NCBI GenBank assembly: GCA_032718475.1
Contig: JAUCBJ010008936.1
Location: 1-64,000 of the forward strand
Direction: 5' to 3'
Length of the DNA: 64,000 nucleotides
Source of the DNA: Nemertoderma westbladi
Taxonomy: Eukaryota; Xenacoelomorpha; Nemertodermatida; Nemertodermatidae
The translations under genes were made by a program, and so were the position numbers. The notes below the pieces were generated by a model, which was given only the letters and a program-made list of their open reading frames with translations, was not told where the DNA came from and ran no database searches. Shown in pieces: positions 1-10,060 of this stretch. Position 1 is the stretch's first letter. Each line of letters starts with the position of its first letter.

Positions 1-1092
1 CCAAGCAGGGCAGTCGGCACTATGTATGACGCCTGTCTGGTTTGCAAGAGGGTGAACGCCAGAGTATTGGAACAGGAGATGGCTGAACTCCCGGAAGCGA
101 GAGTGCAGGCATATGACCCACCCTTTACGAACACAGGGGTGGATTGTTTTGGTCCGATTGAGGCAAAGAGTGGACGGCTGACCCACAAGCGATGGGGCCT
201 GCTGCTGACATGTATGGCTAGTAGAGCCATACACATTGAGCGTGTGGCAGACATGTCGACCAAATCTCTGCTCCTGGCCTTGAAGAGATTTATGGCCAGG
301 AGAGGACTAGTAAAGGCGTTCTACTCCGATAAGGGTACAAACTTTGTCGGAGGGAATAGCGAGTTGAACGCGGCTCATAAAGTGGCACAGAATAAAGAAA
401 TTTCTGCAGCACTTTTGCCGCAACGAGTAGAATGGAGATTCAATACTCCAGAGAGTCCTTGGAGAGGAGGAAGTTGGGAGCGTTTAGTTCGCTCTATAAA
501 GCAGGCCATTGCCAAGACATTGCCTGTAAACAAACAACTTACCGATGACGAACTGGTTACAGCTTTCATTGAAATCGAGCATACACTAAACTCGAGGCCG
601 ATAGCTATGTTGCCAGACGGTGTTGCATTAACGCCGAATCATTTGCTAATGCAGAGTCCAGCATTTCTTGTGCCGGCATCAGAACCCGTTAGTGCCGACC
701 TATATAGTCGTAAAAGCTGGAAGGTGACTCAATTTGTGGCGTACACATTCTGGGAATATTGGCGGGAATACTATCTTCCCACCATATCCACCAGAACAAA
801 GTGGTACAAAACGGTTCGGAGTCTCCAAAGGGGAGATTACGTATTGATAACCGAGCCGATTGTCAAGAGAAAGTATTGGGAGACAGGAGTGATCTTGCAC
901 ACACACCCAGACGTGCAAAACATAGTGCGCACAGTCACTGTGAAAATTAGGTGCAAGTGTCCGCACCCAAAAAAGTGTAAAACTAATGGTTTACACACCT
1001 TGGACCGACCGGTCCAAGATATTGTGTTATTAGAGGAGACACGTATCGAGACGGGAGATTATAATTTGTCTCCTGCCTCAAAACAGAATTAG
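1..1092 (+). CDS. BEL/Pao retrotransposon pol, C-terminal part (integrase and DUF5641-like tail), cut by window edge
   Basis: The frame is open from base 1, so the gene begins outside the window. From the first in-frame Met (22), CLVC at residues 5-8 is the CxxC half of the integrase zinc finger. The RNase H-fold catalytic triad is visible as GVDCFGP (D41), YSDKGTNFVGG (D103) and GGSWERL (E153). This is the BEL/Pao style of integrase, and it would insert the element's cDNA into chromosomes. The tail, with YVLITE and a late DRPVQDIVLLEE segment, fits the DUF5641 domain that closes BEL pol proteins. It differs clearly from the second BEL pol at 28-33 kb, so two BEL families are present. No internal stop is seen in the visible part. 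A purine-rich tract at 1150-1159 follows the stop codon. Family assignment is firm; whether the copy is active is unknown. Confidence 0.93.
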   Translation, partial: PSRAVGTMYDACLVCKRVNARVLEQEMAELPEARVQAYDPPFTNTGVDCFGPIEAKSGRLTHKRWGLLLTCMASRAIHIERVADMSTKSLLLALKRFMARRGLVKAFYSDKGTNFVGGNSELNAAHKVAQNKEISAALLPQRVEWRFNTPESPWRGGSWERLVRSIKQAIAKTLPVNKQLTDDELVTAFIEIEHTLNSRPIAMLPDGVALTPNHLLMQSPAFLVPASEPVSADLYSRKSWKVTQFVAYTFWEYWREYYLPTISTRTKWYKTVRSLQRGDYVLITEPIVKRKYWETGVILHTHPDVQNIVRTVTVKIRCKCPHPKKCKTNGLHTLDRPVQDIVLLEETRIETGDYNLSPASKQN

Positions 1093-1860
1093 TGTTGGAC
1101 GCAACTCACTTCGTATGCATTCCTCGTATGCAAATACAAGGAAATGCATAGGAGCGGGGTTGTGGTGATTTGCGTTGAGTTTTGTCTGGTGGGTATCAAA
1201 ACAAAATTTTATTTTCAAAATTTTGGAAAAATTAAAATTTTAAAAATTAGAAGTGAACCCAAGACAATTCCAGACGCTGTGTATAGACGCGTTTTAGAAT
1301 TCGTCTATAGATAAACAGTAATTTGAAAAGTCGTGAAGCCTGGAAAATAGCATTTAGAAACCATGGTGACGGCTATATTACGTAGGAGTGTAAATTGAGT
1401 TTAGCAACTTCCACAGATTGGTGCCAACAGTGCAACTAAGGTGCTAAAGGTTAGTAGCACCAGAGGCGTACATGGACCCCACTCAGTAGTTTGCAGGATG
1501 TGTGATGTTCGATTATCAAACCTGTGGGTTTGGTATAGTCGAGTATTGTGGCTATGGTCCTTTCTAACTACTGTAGTTTAGTACGAGTAATGGGAGTAGT
1601 TTGGGCATCAAAAAGTGAGTTGGTCACGGCCAGTTTATCTCCAAAGTTTTTGCGCTATGCATGGGAATAGGTTAGAGGATAGTTAGTTAGGAAGAGACGG
1701 GATCTAGAGAGTCGAACCTGAACTGCTGGAAGGCGGGGGGGGGGGGGGGGGGGTTCGAGAGGTCTGTCCTTCGGCGACATCTAACTGATTTACCCACAGT
1801 GTAATTGGTTACGTAACGGCACTTATTGGGATATATATATATGTATATACGCGAGGCATA
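1093..1860. other. Spacer between BEL pol and the exonuclease-like ORF, with candidate PPT, LTR and primer site
   Basis: No coding region is seen. AGGAGCGGGG at 1150-1159 could be a polypurine tract. The stretch 1161-1415 starts TGT and ends ACA, as a 255-bp LTR would. It is followed at 1419 by TGGTGCCAACAGTG, which looks like a primer-binding site because it starts with TGG, complementary to a tRNA CCA end. A 7-bp hairpin, GGTGCTA with TAGCACC, lies near 1440-1461. A G homopolymer lies near 1736-1754 and an AT dinucleotide run near 1832-1850. The LTR reading is inference: no second copy of this LTR lies in the window. Confidence 0.4.
1517..1533. repeat. Dispersed palindrome, copy 1 (CAAACCTGTGGGTTTGG)
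   Basis: First of four copies of CAAACCYGYGGGTTTGG between 1.5 and 5.8 kb. It lies upstream of the exonuclease-like ORF. CAAACC pairs with GGTTTG across a 4-base centre. All four copies have the same orientation, judged by the trailing GG. Confidence 0.85.
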
Positions 1861-4800
1861 ATGGAGAGGGATATTAGAGCGCAACCGCGCAGAGGATTTA
1901 CTGCCAGAGAGGAGGCGGAGCTACCGTTCGCGCGACCGGGATGTAAAGATTCGAACGTTTACTACCATGGGCGGTCCGTGATGGAGCTAAACGGGAAATA
2001 CAAGCCGACTTATGATAAGGAATTACGGAGGGAAAGAATGAGAGCGTTGGGGGACCGGATGGAAGTTTTGCGGAGAGAGTATCGCACGCGGTATCCCTAC
2101 GACTTCGCTTTGGACGTGTGTGACATTAGCGCAGACCCGGACGAGGAAATCGCACGACTATACCATATGAATATGTATTTACGACACGAGGAGCCTCTAC
2201 CTGCAGTCCGAGACCAGTTCGACGGAATGCATCTGTACCGGAGGACTCGAGGTGAGGATCAGGAGACGCCGAAAGTCTTCAGCGTGTACAAGCTCTTCTA
2301 CAAGTGTGGTGAATGCATGAATAAACAAGACGTGGCGATTCCCGACCGATTAGACGAGCAACATCCGGAACCGATATTAACGCGATGTCCAGCTCACCAG
2401 TTCCTTAGATATAACGAGGGAGGTTACCCGATGAGCAACCCGATGATCAGTATCGACTTCAGCGGAAAGCGACCTCCGAGACCCATTACGCCGACCGTTA
2501 CGACATTAGATCCGTATACGGAGATTAAACCCTGTTCGACACCCAGTTTGATAGAGACGGCAGCGGCCATTTCGCTGTACCGAGCCTACAAGGATCTAGA
2601 GGCGCGGCGCGAAGCGGCGCGGGACTCGGGTACCAAACCCGCGGGTTTGGAGCTCTCGAGTCCCTGGACTGCGTTTACTTCACCTCACCGAGCGAGAAGC
2701 CTCACGCCTGAGCATCAGGACGACATAGACGCGTTGCGGCAGGAGGAGCGAGCGGCGAAGGCGAAAGAGTTATTTGAGAACAGGATAGCGGAGTATAATA
2801 AGACCGCGGATAGACATCAAGAGGAGACGAGGAGAGTGACCGGATTTGTTCCACAGGTCGTATCTCAACCCGGACCGGTGTATTATTCCGACGGCACCGA
2901 ACCTGCGATATTAGTAGATCATCCGGAGTCGCGAGAAGCGATACGATTCTTGCCGATGGTAAGAATGGCGGACCATTGGAACGTTGACTGTCTACGGGAA
3001 GTTTTATGCGCGAAGTTCTTGCGTGATGTCCCAATGCAGATCACAGATTACGACACGTTGGATAAGATTGGAGCTCCGGGGAAGGAGAGTAAGCTATTCG
3101 GATGGTTGGATAAGTACATCAAGGTATGGGTCGCGGTGGCTACATTCCCAGACGACGAGGAGGTAGACCAGACGTGGCTGAGGAGGAAGGGTTCTTATAC
3201 CCGATATGATGACCACAAGGCGATCGAGCGCATGTGGACCCCATCAGACGAGATTCAGCGTCAGTGGAGGAAAACGGAGGAATCACTGCAGGATTGGAGG
3301 GTGATGTTCTACGACAATGAAGGAGGGTCCCATCAGGAATGTTTGACCAGCAAGTGTATTCAAATTCGTGCGGCCGATGGTGTGACTCATGTGTTTATGC
3401 GTGTGAGGGCGGATCGAGAGAGACCGGAGCCCATCATAACGACACAATATCGGAAAGGGAAGGATCCTAGGGAACAGATTTTGGAGGTATGCAGGCGAGG
3501 AGGTATGCACGGAGCGGAGCGTATCGACGCCAGGATGCTACCCAAGAAAGTTAGAGAGGCTATTCTCAACCAAGATTACGTCAAGGTGGGATCGGGAGTC
3601 CAGAGCGATTTGGAGAGCGACTTCAACGCCATGACTGATCTGGAAGATAGATTGCCGAGACCGTTTGTCGACACCAAGCTATTGTTGCTATGGGCTCAGG
3701 ATATTGGAATTTATAGGGAGTATCCCAACTCTGCCAAGACTGGTATGGGCTTTATAGCACACTTGTTGTATAATTGGGACTTTAAGTTAAAGACGCAGAA
3801 GAAGTACGAGGAGGCGTATGGCGAATACAACACGCCACCGGGAGCGGAGTTCAAATCCCACTTCAAGCGGCAAGCGTTAGTGTATTGGAACATTTGCGCG
3901 CCACCCCGTGCGTCGCTACAATATTATTTGGTGCTTGAGTCGAACACGGTGACTTGTTTATTAGCGGATATCGTTGCGCGAGTTTTGAAGCGTCATCCAT
4001 TGGTATTCGGCGGAGATCAATACGTTCGCTCGAAAGGGGGAATCCAATCCGACGTGATGAAGCATTTCTTAACCCCGTTCTTCAACCAATCGTTAGAGAA
4101 TACGTCGATGGTGAGGAGAGGATTAGCGATATTCGAAGGAGTGTATCGACAGAACATCGGAGATTTGGGAGACCGACCGTCGATGGAATATCCGACGCCA
4201 GAAGCTTTGGAGAAGTGGTTCGGGAATCAAACCCGTGGGTTTGGTACTCCCTTCCACTCGGAGGCTCATAGACCTGTTAAGGAGGGCTGGCCGGAGACGT
4301 TAGTAGAGGTGTTCGGAGTAGATCTTCCGGTGGAGAAGACATATCCGAAACGAACGCGGGAGGAAATATTGGAGATAGAGGACAAGGGCGAGGATGTTTA
4401 CTTTGTTCCGGATCGACAACCGCTGACCGGAGAGGACGACATCGTATTAGACATTGGGAAGGAAGGAAGTGCGAAACCGATTGGAGACCTCATATACGAG
4501 AGGGCCTGGTTTCCACAAGCGCGTAGGTGCAAATTGTGCGGCAGCACAAGGCACAATCTAAAGTCGTGCGACGCGGTAGTAGAGGCGGCGCATAAGGTCT
4601 GTCGTTGGTGTAATGAGACCGACCATTCGTTTCACACGTGCACCGTCTTCATTTCTCAATGTGGATATTGTGGGGTAAAGGGACATCGTAGCGCGAGATG
4701 TCAGCTGCGAGATGATTCCTTTCAAAACCATAGCGCTAACCTACTTCGGGAGATGTTAGATAAGTGGGAGAGTGTGGCTGATTACCATATTCAAGCGCAG

Positions 4801-5568
4801 ATGCGTTGGTTACCATTTAAAGCGGGATATGGGTTTTGGGCGGTAGACCCATCGCATGTTGCGTACGAGCCATATCTACAATCGCTACCACAATATCAGG
4901 AACTCATCCTAACTGCTCAAGACCTTCCACAGAACACTGGAGTTATCGTAGTCCGAGAATACTTCAGACAATTGAATATGGATAACAAGTACACCTGGAA
5001 CTTCGTTGCTATTTGCGATCGCATCACAAAGGGTGTATTTACGGAGACTAGAAAAGTGGTACGCGCGCGAGGTGATTGGAGGATGGCGGCTATTCAATAC
5101 CGCAACGAATTCTTGTTGACTCATGTGCCAGTGGGTTCATTGACCGCTGAGAGGATACAGGAACAAAGGATCGCAGCGACCACAGCGACGACCGCTGGAG
5201 CTCAAGGCTCGCGGAAAGAACCAGGAGGAGAGGTCCAAGACAAGCGTCAAGTCAAGGACGATCACTATCATTCTATTATAGAAGCACAAAGATTGCAGCG
5301 CAAGGCGCAGGGAGCGTCTGAAAAAGCGCGTGTGCAACTGCAGAAGGAAGAGTTGGTGGAAGCGACCACGGGAGCGCGACAATTGGGACGAGGCCGAGGA
5401 AGAAGCACAAGCCGGGAGTCTGTCGGGGCTCAGGGAACGTCGTCGCCGGTTCCGGGGAGTGACGCCTCACGGACGCCGTCAACGGAGTCGACTGGAGGAC
5501 GATTGGTGTATCTGGGAAGAGGGCGAAAGAGAGGAGCGAGCCCAAAGAACCCAGGAGCGGGTCGATAA
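1861..5568 (+). CDS. Large zinc-knuckle protein with DEDD-type exonuclease-like domain
   Basis: Intact 1235-codon ORF with an ATG start. The N-terminal 350 residues are charged and have a possible zinc site (C149, C152, C176, H179). Residues about 480-700 resemble a WRN/RNase D/EXD1-type 3'-5' exonuclease fold. FYDNEGG carries DxE (D485, E487) and is followed by a hydrophobic strand CIQIRAADG. VKVGSGVQSDL carries D583, and LQYYLVLES gives Y689 and E693, where DEDDy enzymes have YxxxD. Three perfect CX2CX4HX4C knuckles sit at C890, C914 and C934. A roughly 290-residue region rich in E, R, A and Q ends the protein. The 860-aa ORF at 24-27 kb is homologous over the exonuclease-like block, including a shared DFK...KY...YG segment. 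Base composition is GC-richer than the flanks. It lies 768 bp downstream of BEL pol on the same strand. Exonuclease activity is inferred; a nucleic-acid-binding gag-like role is the main alternative. Confidence 0.72.
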   Translation: MERDIRAQPRRGFTAREEAELPFARPGCKDSNVYYHGRSVMELNGKYKPTYDKELRRERMRALGDRMEVLRREYRTRYPYDFALDVCDISADPDEEIARLYHMNMYLRHEEPLPAVRDQFDGMHLYRRTRGEDQETPKVFSVYKLFYKCGECMNKQDVAIPDRLDEQHPEPILTRCPAHQFLRYNEGGYPMSNPMISIDFSGKRPPRPITPTVTTLDPYTEIKPCSTPSLIETAAAISLYRAYKDLEARREAARDSGTKPAGLELSSPWTAFTSPHRARSLTPEHQDDIDALRQEERAAKAKELFENRIAEYNKTADRHQEETRRVTGFVPQVVSQPGPVYYSDGTEPAILVDHPESREAIRFLPMVRMADHWNVDCLREVLCAKFLRDVPMQITDYDTLDKIGAPGKESKLFGWLDKYIKVWVAVATFPDDEEVDQTWLRRKGSYTRYDDHKAIERMWTPSDEIQRQWRKTEESLQDWRVMFYDNEGGSHQECLTSKCIQIRAADGVTHVFMRVRADRERPEPIITTQYRKGKDPREQILEVCRRGGMHGAERIDARMLPKKVREAILNQDYVKVGSGVQSDLESDFNAMTDLEDRLPRPFVDTKLLLLWAQDIGIYREYPNSAKTGMGFIAHLLYNWDFKLKTQKKYEEAYGEYNTPPGAEFKSHFKRQALVYWNICAPPRASLQYYLVLESNTVTCLLADIVARVLKRHPLVFGGDQYVRSKGGIQSDVMKHFLTPFFNQSLENTSMVRRGLAIFEGVYRQNIGDLGDRPSMEYPTPEALEKWFGNQTRGFGTPFHSEAHRPVKEGWPETLVEVFGVDLPVEKTYPKRTREEILEIEDKGEDVYFVPDRQPLTGEDDIVLDIGKEGSAKPIGDLIYERAWFPQARRCKLCGSTRHNLKSCDAVVEAAHKVCRWCNETDHSFHTCTVFISQCGYCGVKGHRSARCQLRDDSFQNHSANLLREMLDKWESVADYHIQAQMRWLPFKAGYGFWAVDPSHVAYEPYLQSLPQYQELILTAQDLPQNTGVIVVREYFRQLNMDNKYTWNFVAICDRITKGVFTETRKVVRARGDWRMAAIQYRNEFLLTHVPVGSLTAERIQEQRIAATTATTAGAQGSRKEPGGEVQDKRQVKDDHYHSIIEAQRLQRKAQGASEKARVQLQKEELVEATTGARQLGRGRGRSTSRESVGAQGTSSPVPGSDASRTPSTESTGGRLVYLGRGRKRGASPKNPGAGR
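2633..2650. repeat. Dispersed palindrome, copy 2 (perfect 18-bp palindrome inside the ORF)
   Basis: CCAAACCCGCGGGTTTGG is a perfect 18-bp palindrome. The C of CAAACC is in the third codon position, so the site encodes part of TKPAGL. Confidence 0.88.
4228..4244. repeat. Dispersed palindrome, copy 3 (inside the ORF, different codon phase)
   Basis: CAAACCCGTGGGTTTGG, with the first C in codon position one, encodes QTRGFG. The phase differs from copy 2, so the conservation is at the nucleotide level. Confidence 0.88.
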
Positions 5569-6067
5569 TACATTATAGCACAGGGCGACAGACTCTAGAT
5601 ATATACATCATCGTCGCTCTGATGTATATTGTAGCATTTGGAAATCTTCGACTAGACTCATATACACTAGTTGAGTTATTTTGAATTTATATTATGAGAG
5701 AGGCGAAGGAAGTGATTGGGGAGACAAACCTGCGGGTTTGGCTTACTCCTTTCACTTGCCCTAGCAAAATTTTTTATATATTTGATTTTGTATGTAGTAA
5801 TCATTATGTAGTAAGAACGAACGAGAAACAATATTTTGTAAATTTAATTTGTATGTAATAATCGTTAAACAATGAGAGAGATAATATTTTGTAAATTTAA
5901 TTTGTATGTAATTCATTATGCAATATCTATAGCAATATTTTGTAAATAGTAGGACTTATAGTATCAAGTATTTAGATTAGTTGGAAGAAATTTATTTTGT
6001 TTTGTATACATCACCTTATACTCTTCTACAATTGGAGGGAAACATTATATGATTTCCCTTGGAGCGG
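5569..6067. repeat. AT-rich 3' flank with a short tandem repeat
   Basis: Between about 5790 and 5950 a block containing AATATTTTGTAAATTTAATT recurs two to three times with diverged spacing. No ORF of note. The segment ends at TTGGAGCGG (6059-6067), a weak polypurine-like tract directly before TGTTACGG at 6068. Confidence 0.45.
5725..5741. repeat. Dispersed palindrome, copy 4 (downstream of the ORF)
   Basis: CAAACCTGCGGGTTTGG, 157 bases after the stop codon, in the same orientation as the other three copies. Confidence 0.85.
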
Positions 6068-6700
6068 TGTTACGGTATATGGCGCTGTATCCACATTATT
6101 AGTCATTATGCAGCATGCAATATTAGTCCGTTATACTGTACGTAATATTAGTCCGTTGTGCAGCATAATATTTTAGATAAGGCATAATTACGCAATGATA
6201 TTTAGATAGGGAAATCGAAACACCCATATATTTGAATCCATCCATTTTGTATAATATGTAGCCCTACCTACGTAATTTTGTATTAGGATATATGTAGATA
6301 GTTCCAGGGTAGCAAGTTTATTCGGACCCTGGATTTTGTGCTTGCTGATATTAGCATCAATAGGGCTAGCATATAGGGACGCTGTCCTGGCCATTCAGCA
6401 GCCAGGGACGTGAACCATTACCATATATGGTAATAATTTGAGGTTTGGGCAAGCAATAAGGCTACAATCCGGCCTCCTTATTGGACTAACTGCTTCCAGG
6501 TTGGTCTAATACTAGCACGGACTGGAGAGCCAATAGGAGAGCGATTGAGTCACCCTATTGCATCACCCCATCCGGATCACCTATAAATTGGCGGTGTGCC
6601 AGTAGAGCCTTACCTGTTATTCCTCACATGATCTGCTATCACCTTTGTACTTGCTGAGCTGTCCCTATCATTTTTGACGGATATTTTAGCGTATTTTCTG
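6068..6700 (+). promoter_or_regulatory. Promoter-like block, possible LTR start
   Basis: TGTTACGG at 6068 follows a short purine tract, as an LTR start would. GCCAATAGG at 6530 and TATAAAT at 6582-6588 form a CCAAT/TATA pair with about 50 bp between them, typical of an LTR or LINE promoter. No second copy of the segment lies in the window, so the LTR reading is untested. Confidence 0.35.
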
Positions 6701-7910
6701 CAATTTGCTAATTTTGATTAGTTTCTTGAAATGATTTGCTAGTGCGATTACTCTTGATTGTGTTTCTCAATTAATTCCTTCGATTACTGCTAATTACAAC
6801 TGAACTATGATTTCTACCTTTTGATTAATGGTTCTATGTGATTCTTTTCTGCGCAATAATCCTAAGGGATTTCTGAGACTGTCAGACTTTGTGATTTGCA
6901 TGCGCCGCTACGGTAGCTATTAGCATAATGGAGGGCTAAGGCGCCAGTGGGCGGTGGGCACATCGGGGGGTTGAGCGACGAAGGGAGAGCGGAGGATTCA
7001 AAAGCGGGCAACGCTGGCGGGGGGTCACCGTTGCGGTCGGGTAGTTAACGCTGTGGTATGCAGACCAATCGCTGGTACAGTAATTAGGGGGCTGATGATC
7101 CAGGTTTCGTCTCTATTTAGTATTAGGGGGGCAGGAATCAGGTTAGTTAGGAGTCCTATATGTACCCGGGAGAGGCCTGCACGTATCACAACGTTGAGTG
7201 TGGAGTACGAGTAGTGAATCGCATAATTGTGGGCTATACAGTAGTTAACTGCATAATTGCGAACTGTGATTGCTGACGCTGATTGGTGTGTTACTGAAGT
7301 GTGCCTATGATTGTGAATGTTTAGGTAGGCGCTCTTTTCTCTTTGATTGATTTCTATTTCTTAGTTACAACAATTAGTTACTAATTAGGTCAAAGTAATA
7401 CGGCAATTTAGGCTATTACTAGCGAAACCTGTTGCGTGATAAATTAGAATTACGTATTCTGGAACTCTTAGTAATTAGTACGCTGTTAAATATTTGTGAC
7501 TGTAATTGATTAGTAAAAATTAAGAATTAGTACGCAGCATAGCGGAGAGTAGCTAAGGTAATAATTAGAGTACTGTAAACTATTCACGCTGAGCGGTTAT
7601 TTGCATTAGCGGGCAATCAGCTAGAACGCACTATTCGGCACACACGAAACGCTAGTAATTTGCTGGCCTAAAGCCAGCTGCAGGCAAGTTTAGACCCAGA
7701 GCGGTACTATCCACGAGAGACAAATACTGTGCCATTTTGATATTTAAATATTCTCGCATTCACACATACGTTAGAGAACCCCCAGTATTCGCGATTAGAA
7801 AAGACGTAGGCAATAGCGTGCTTTAATAGTGATAAATTTAGGCGTAGGAATACTCTGAGTGCAAAGCCTCTCGCACTCGTCTTAAGTAAGCTTAGGGAGC
7901 CGACTCGGGT
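6701..7910. other. Non-coding stretch
   Basis: No convincing ORF, RNA gene or repeat is seen. The 6930-7150 part is GC-richer, with several G runs, and the rest is AT-rich. Confidence 0.5.
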
Positions 7911-8940
7911 TTATTGTTTGGTTATTCCCGCGTGGCTCATAGATTCGAACAGATTTAGCCTACTAAGATGTACCTCCAGCTGTAGAAAAACAGAACGTTC
8001 TAGAATTTTAGATACAATACTTAAGATACTAACAGGTCTGTAATTACAGGGTTCTACTTTACTATTCTTTTTATACAGAGGAACAACCTTAGCTAATTTC
8101 AGTTCGTCTGGTACTACATTTTCTACGATAGAGTAATTAATACTAAAAGTAATGGGCACTTTAAGTACTTCAGCACCATCCTTAAGAAAACGGGCAGGTA
8201 TTAGGTCTAGACCGGTACTTTTTGAGGCTGATAGGCGAAGTAGATTTTGAAAAACGAAATCCTCAGAAACGGGTTTTAAAAATAACTTTTCTGAATTTTG
8301 TAACTTTTCTAAATAAAAATTATTTAGAGTTTCGGACCCTATACTATATTTATTACTTGATAACGGTAACTTCTTAACTAAATTAGAGGCAACATTAGTA
8401 AAATAATTATTAAATAAATTACTAACTAGAGTATGATCATGAATCAGCTCACCGTTATCTTGCAGAACAATATTCGATTTAGATTTAAGTTTTTTATAAC
8501 CTAAAGATTTTAGGGTAGACCATAGACTTTTAGGATTATCTTTATTCTCACTTATTTTGTTGTACAAATATTCAGATTTCGCTTTTTTTATTTCCCGTTG
8601 GACAAGGTTTCTATATTTGCAGTAATTATTATAATCAGCTAAAACACGGTATTTCCTAAATTTATACAAATAGTTATCTCTTTCTCTGAATATTACTAAG
8701 AATACCCGAGATCATCCAGGGCTCAGTGCGTTGTTTAAGACTAATTTCTTTAATTGGTGCTACAGTATTAAGTGCCTTTAGAAATATATCTTTAAAAACA
8801 GTGTACGCAAGGTTAATGCCAGCGGCCTTAAAACAGGGTTCCCAGTCAGAATTAACTAACAAACTTAAAAAGCGTTCCTTGCTGTAATTTTTCATAGACC
8901 TAACTGTTACTGTTTTATGATCCCCGAAAAAAGATTTTAG
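7911..8940 (-). pseudogene. LINE fragment, pre-RT and RT N-terminal part (inverted 5' piece)
   Basis: Two ORFs (8895-8674 and 8669-7911) cover the segment before the RT and RT motifs 0-2a of a CR1/Jockey-type non-LTR retrotransposon. A linker contains EPWMISGIL. The RT core contains KSTGLDLIPARFLKDGA and KVVPLYKKNSK, then NYRPVSILSIVSKILE. The catalytic YADD region is missing. The two ORFs are not in one frame, so the copy is dead. The matching 3' piece lies just to the right on the opposite strand, so the two halves diverge from about 9.0 kb. I place it in a CR1/Jockey-like clade by motif style only. Confidence 0.82.
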
Positions 8941-9124
8941 CTTAGACCTATTGGTAAAACCCCAGATTGAGAAATAATATCGGTATTATTACAAAGGATG
9001 TGATCTAGTAAAGTAGAAGTTTTACTGGTAATTCTGGTAGAATCTCGAATAATTTGTTTTCAACCAAACAAATTTAAAATACTTTGGTACTGTTTACAGA
9101 TGGGGGATGCTTTGTGATGGTAAC

Positions 9125-10060
9125 AGATATTAAAATTAATAAGAAATAAGAATTATTAATAAGAAATACAAATATTGAATTATGTGAACTAAGTAATTGG
9201 TGCGCTGTAAATAAACTATCCCTCAACCTGAGTAAAACTGTATATAGTTTATCGACCTCTAATCCTAGAATCATTGAAGCAGCACCAAAGGTCAAAATTA
9301 GGAAGGAATACAATTATCGAAAAACAGGACGTTGTTAAATATTTGGGTATATATATTGATAAATTATTAAGTTGGACAGCTCATGCGATCACATATTTTC
9401 TTACCTCTGCAAGTTAACAGGATTATTCTTTAAAATTCGTCATATCCTGCCATTATTTGTATTAAAAACGATCTACTTTAGTCTAATACATAGTAAATTA
9501 AATTATGGTATAGAACTATGGGGTTGTACTTATAATAAATATATCTCTAAATATAATAATAATAAATATAATAATAAATATCTCTAAAATCAGAACTCAA
9601 GTAAATAAGATAGTGGAATAACTTTTAGTGACTGGAAAGCCCACTCCTTTCCAATATATAAGAACTTAACTGTCTTAACTGTGAATCTAATGTATAAATA
9701 TAATGTAGGTAAACTAATGGATAATGCTAGCTCTAACAATCTACTGTATAAATATAATGTAGGTAAACTATGTATGATGCTAGCTCTAACAATCTTCCTG
9801 TAGGTATATCTAGTCTATTTAGACTCTCCAATACAGTACATAGATACAGTACTCGTTCAACTAACTACAAGTAACAAATATTTTATTCCTAGATTCAATA
9901 CAGCTAGGGGCCAATTTTCGATACAATACCAGGGCCCTGTAATTTGGAATGAAATTCCAAACGATATATGCATCTTTCCTAAGAAATATCAATTCAACCG
10001 AGCTTTGAAATCTTGGCTACTATCAGAACATTACATGATTAACATATAAAATTTCCCTTC
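9125..10060 (+). pseudogene. LINE fragment, RT C-terminal part (3' piece)
   Basis: Reading + in changing frames, the segment contains LSNWCAVNKLSLNLSKT, the post-YADD palm/thumb motif of non-LTR RTs. It then has KIRHILPLFVLKTIYFSLIH, and ends near 9905-10040 with GPVIWNEIPNDI and ALKSWLLSEHY, the usual C-terminal motif of CR1/Jockey-like RTs. Several frameshifts and stops are present. With the opposite-strand piece at 7.9-8.9 kb it makes one element with an internal deletion. Confidence 0.8.
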
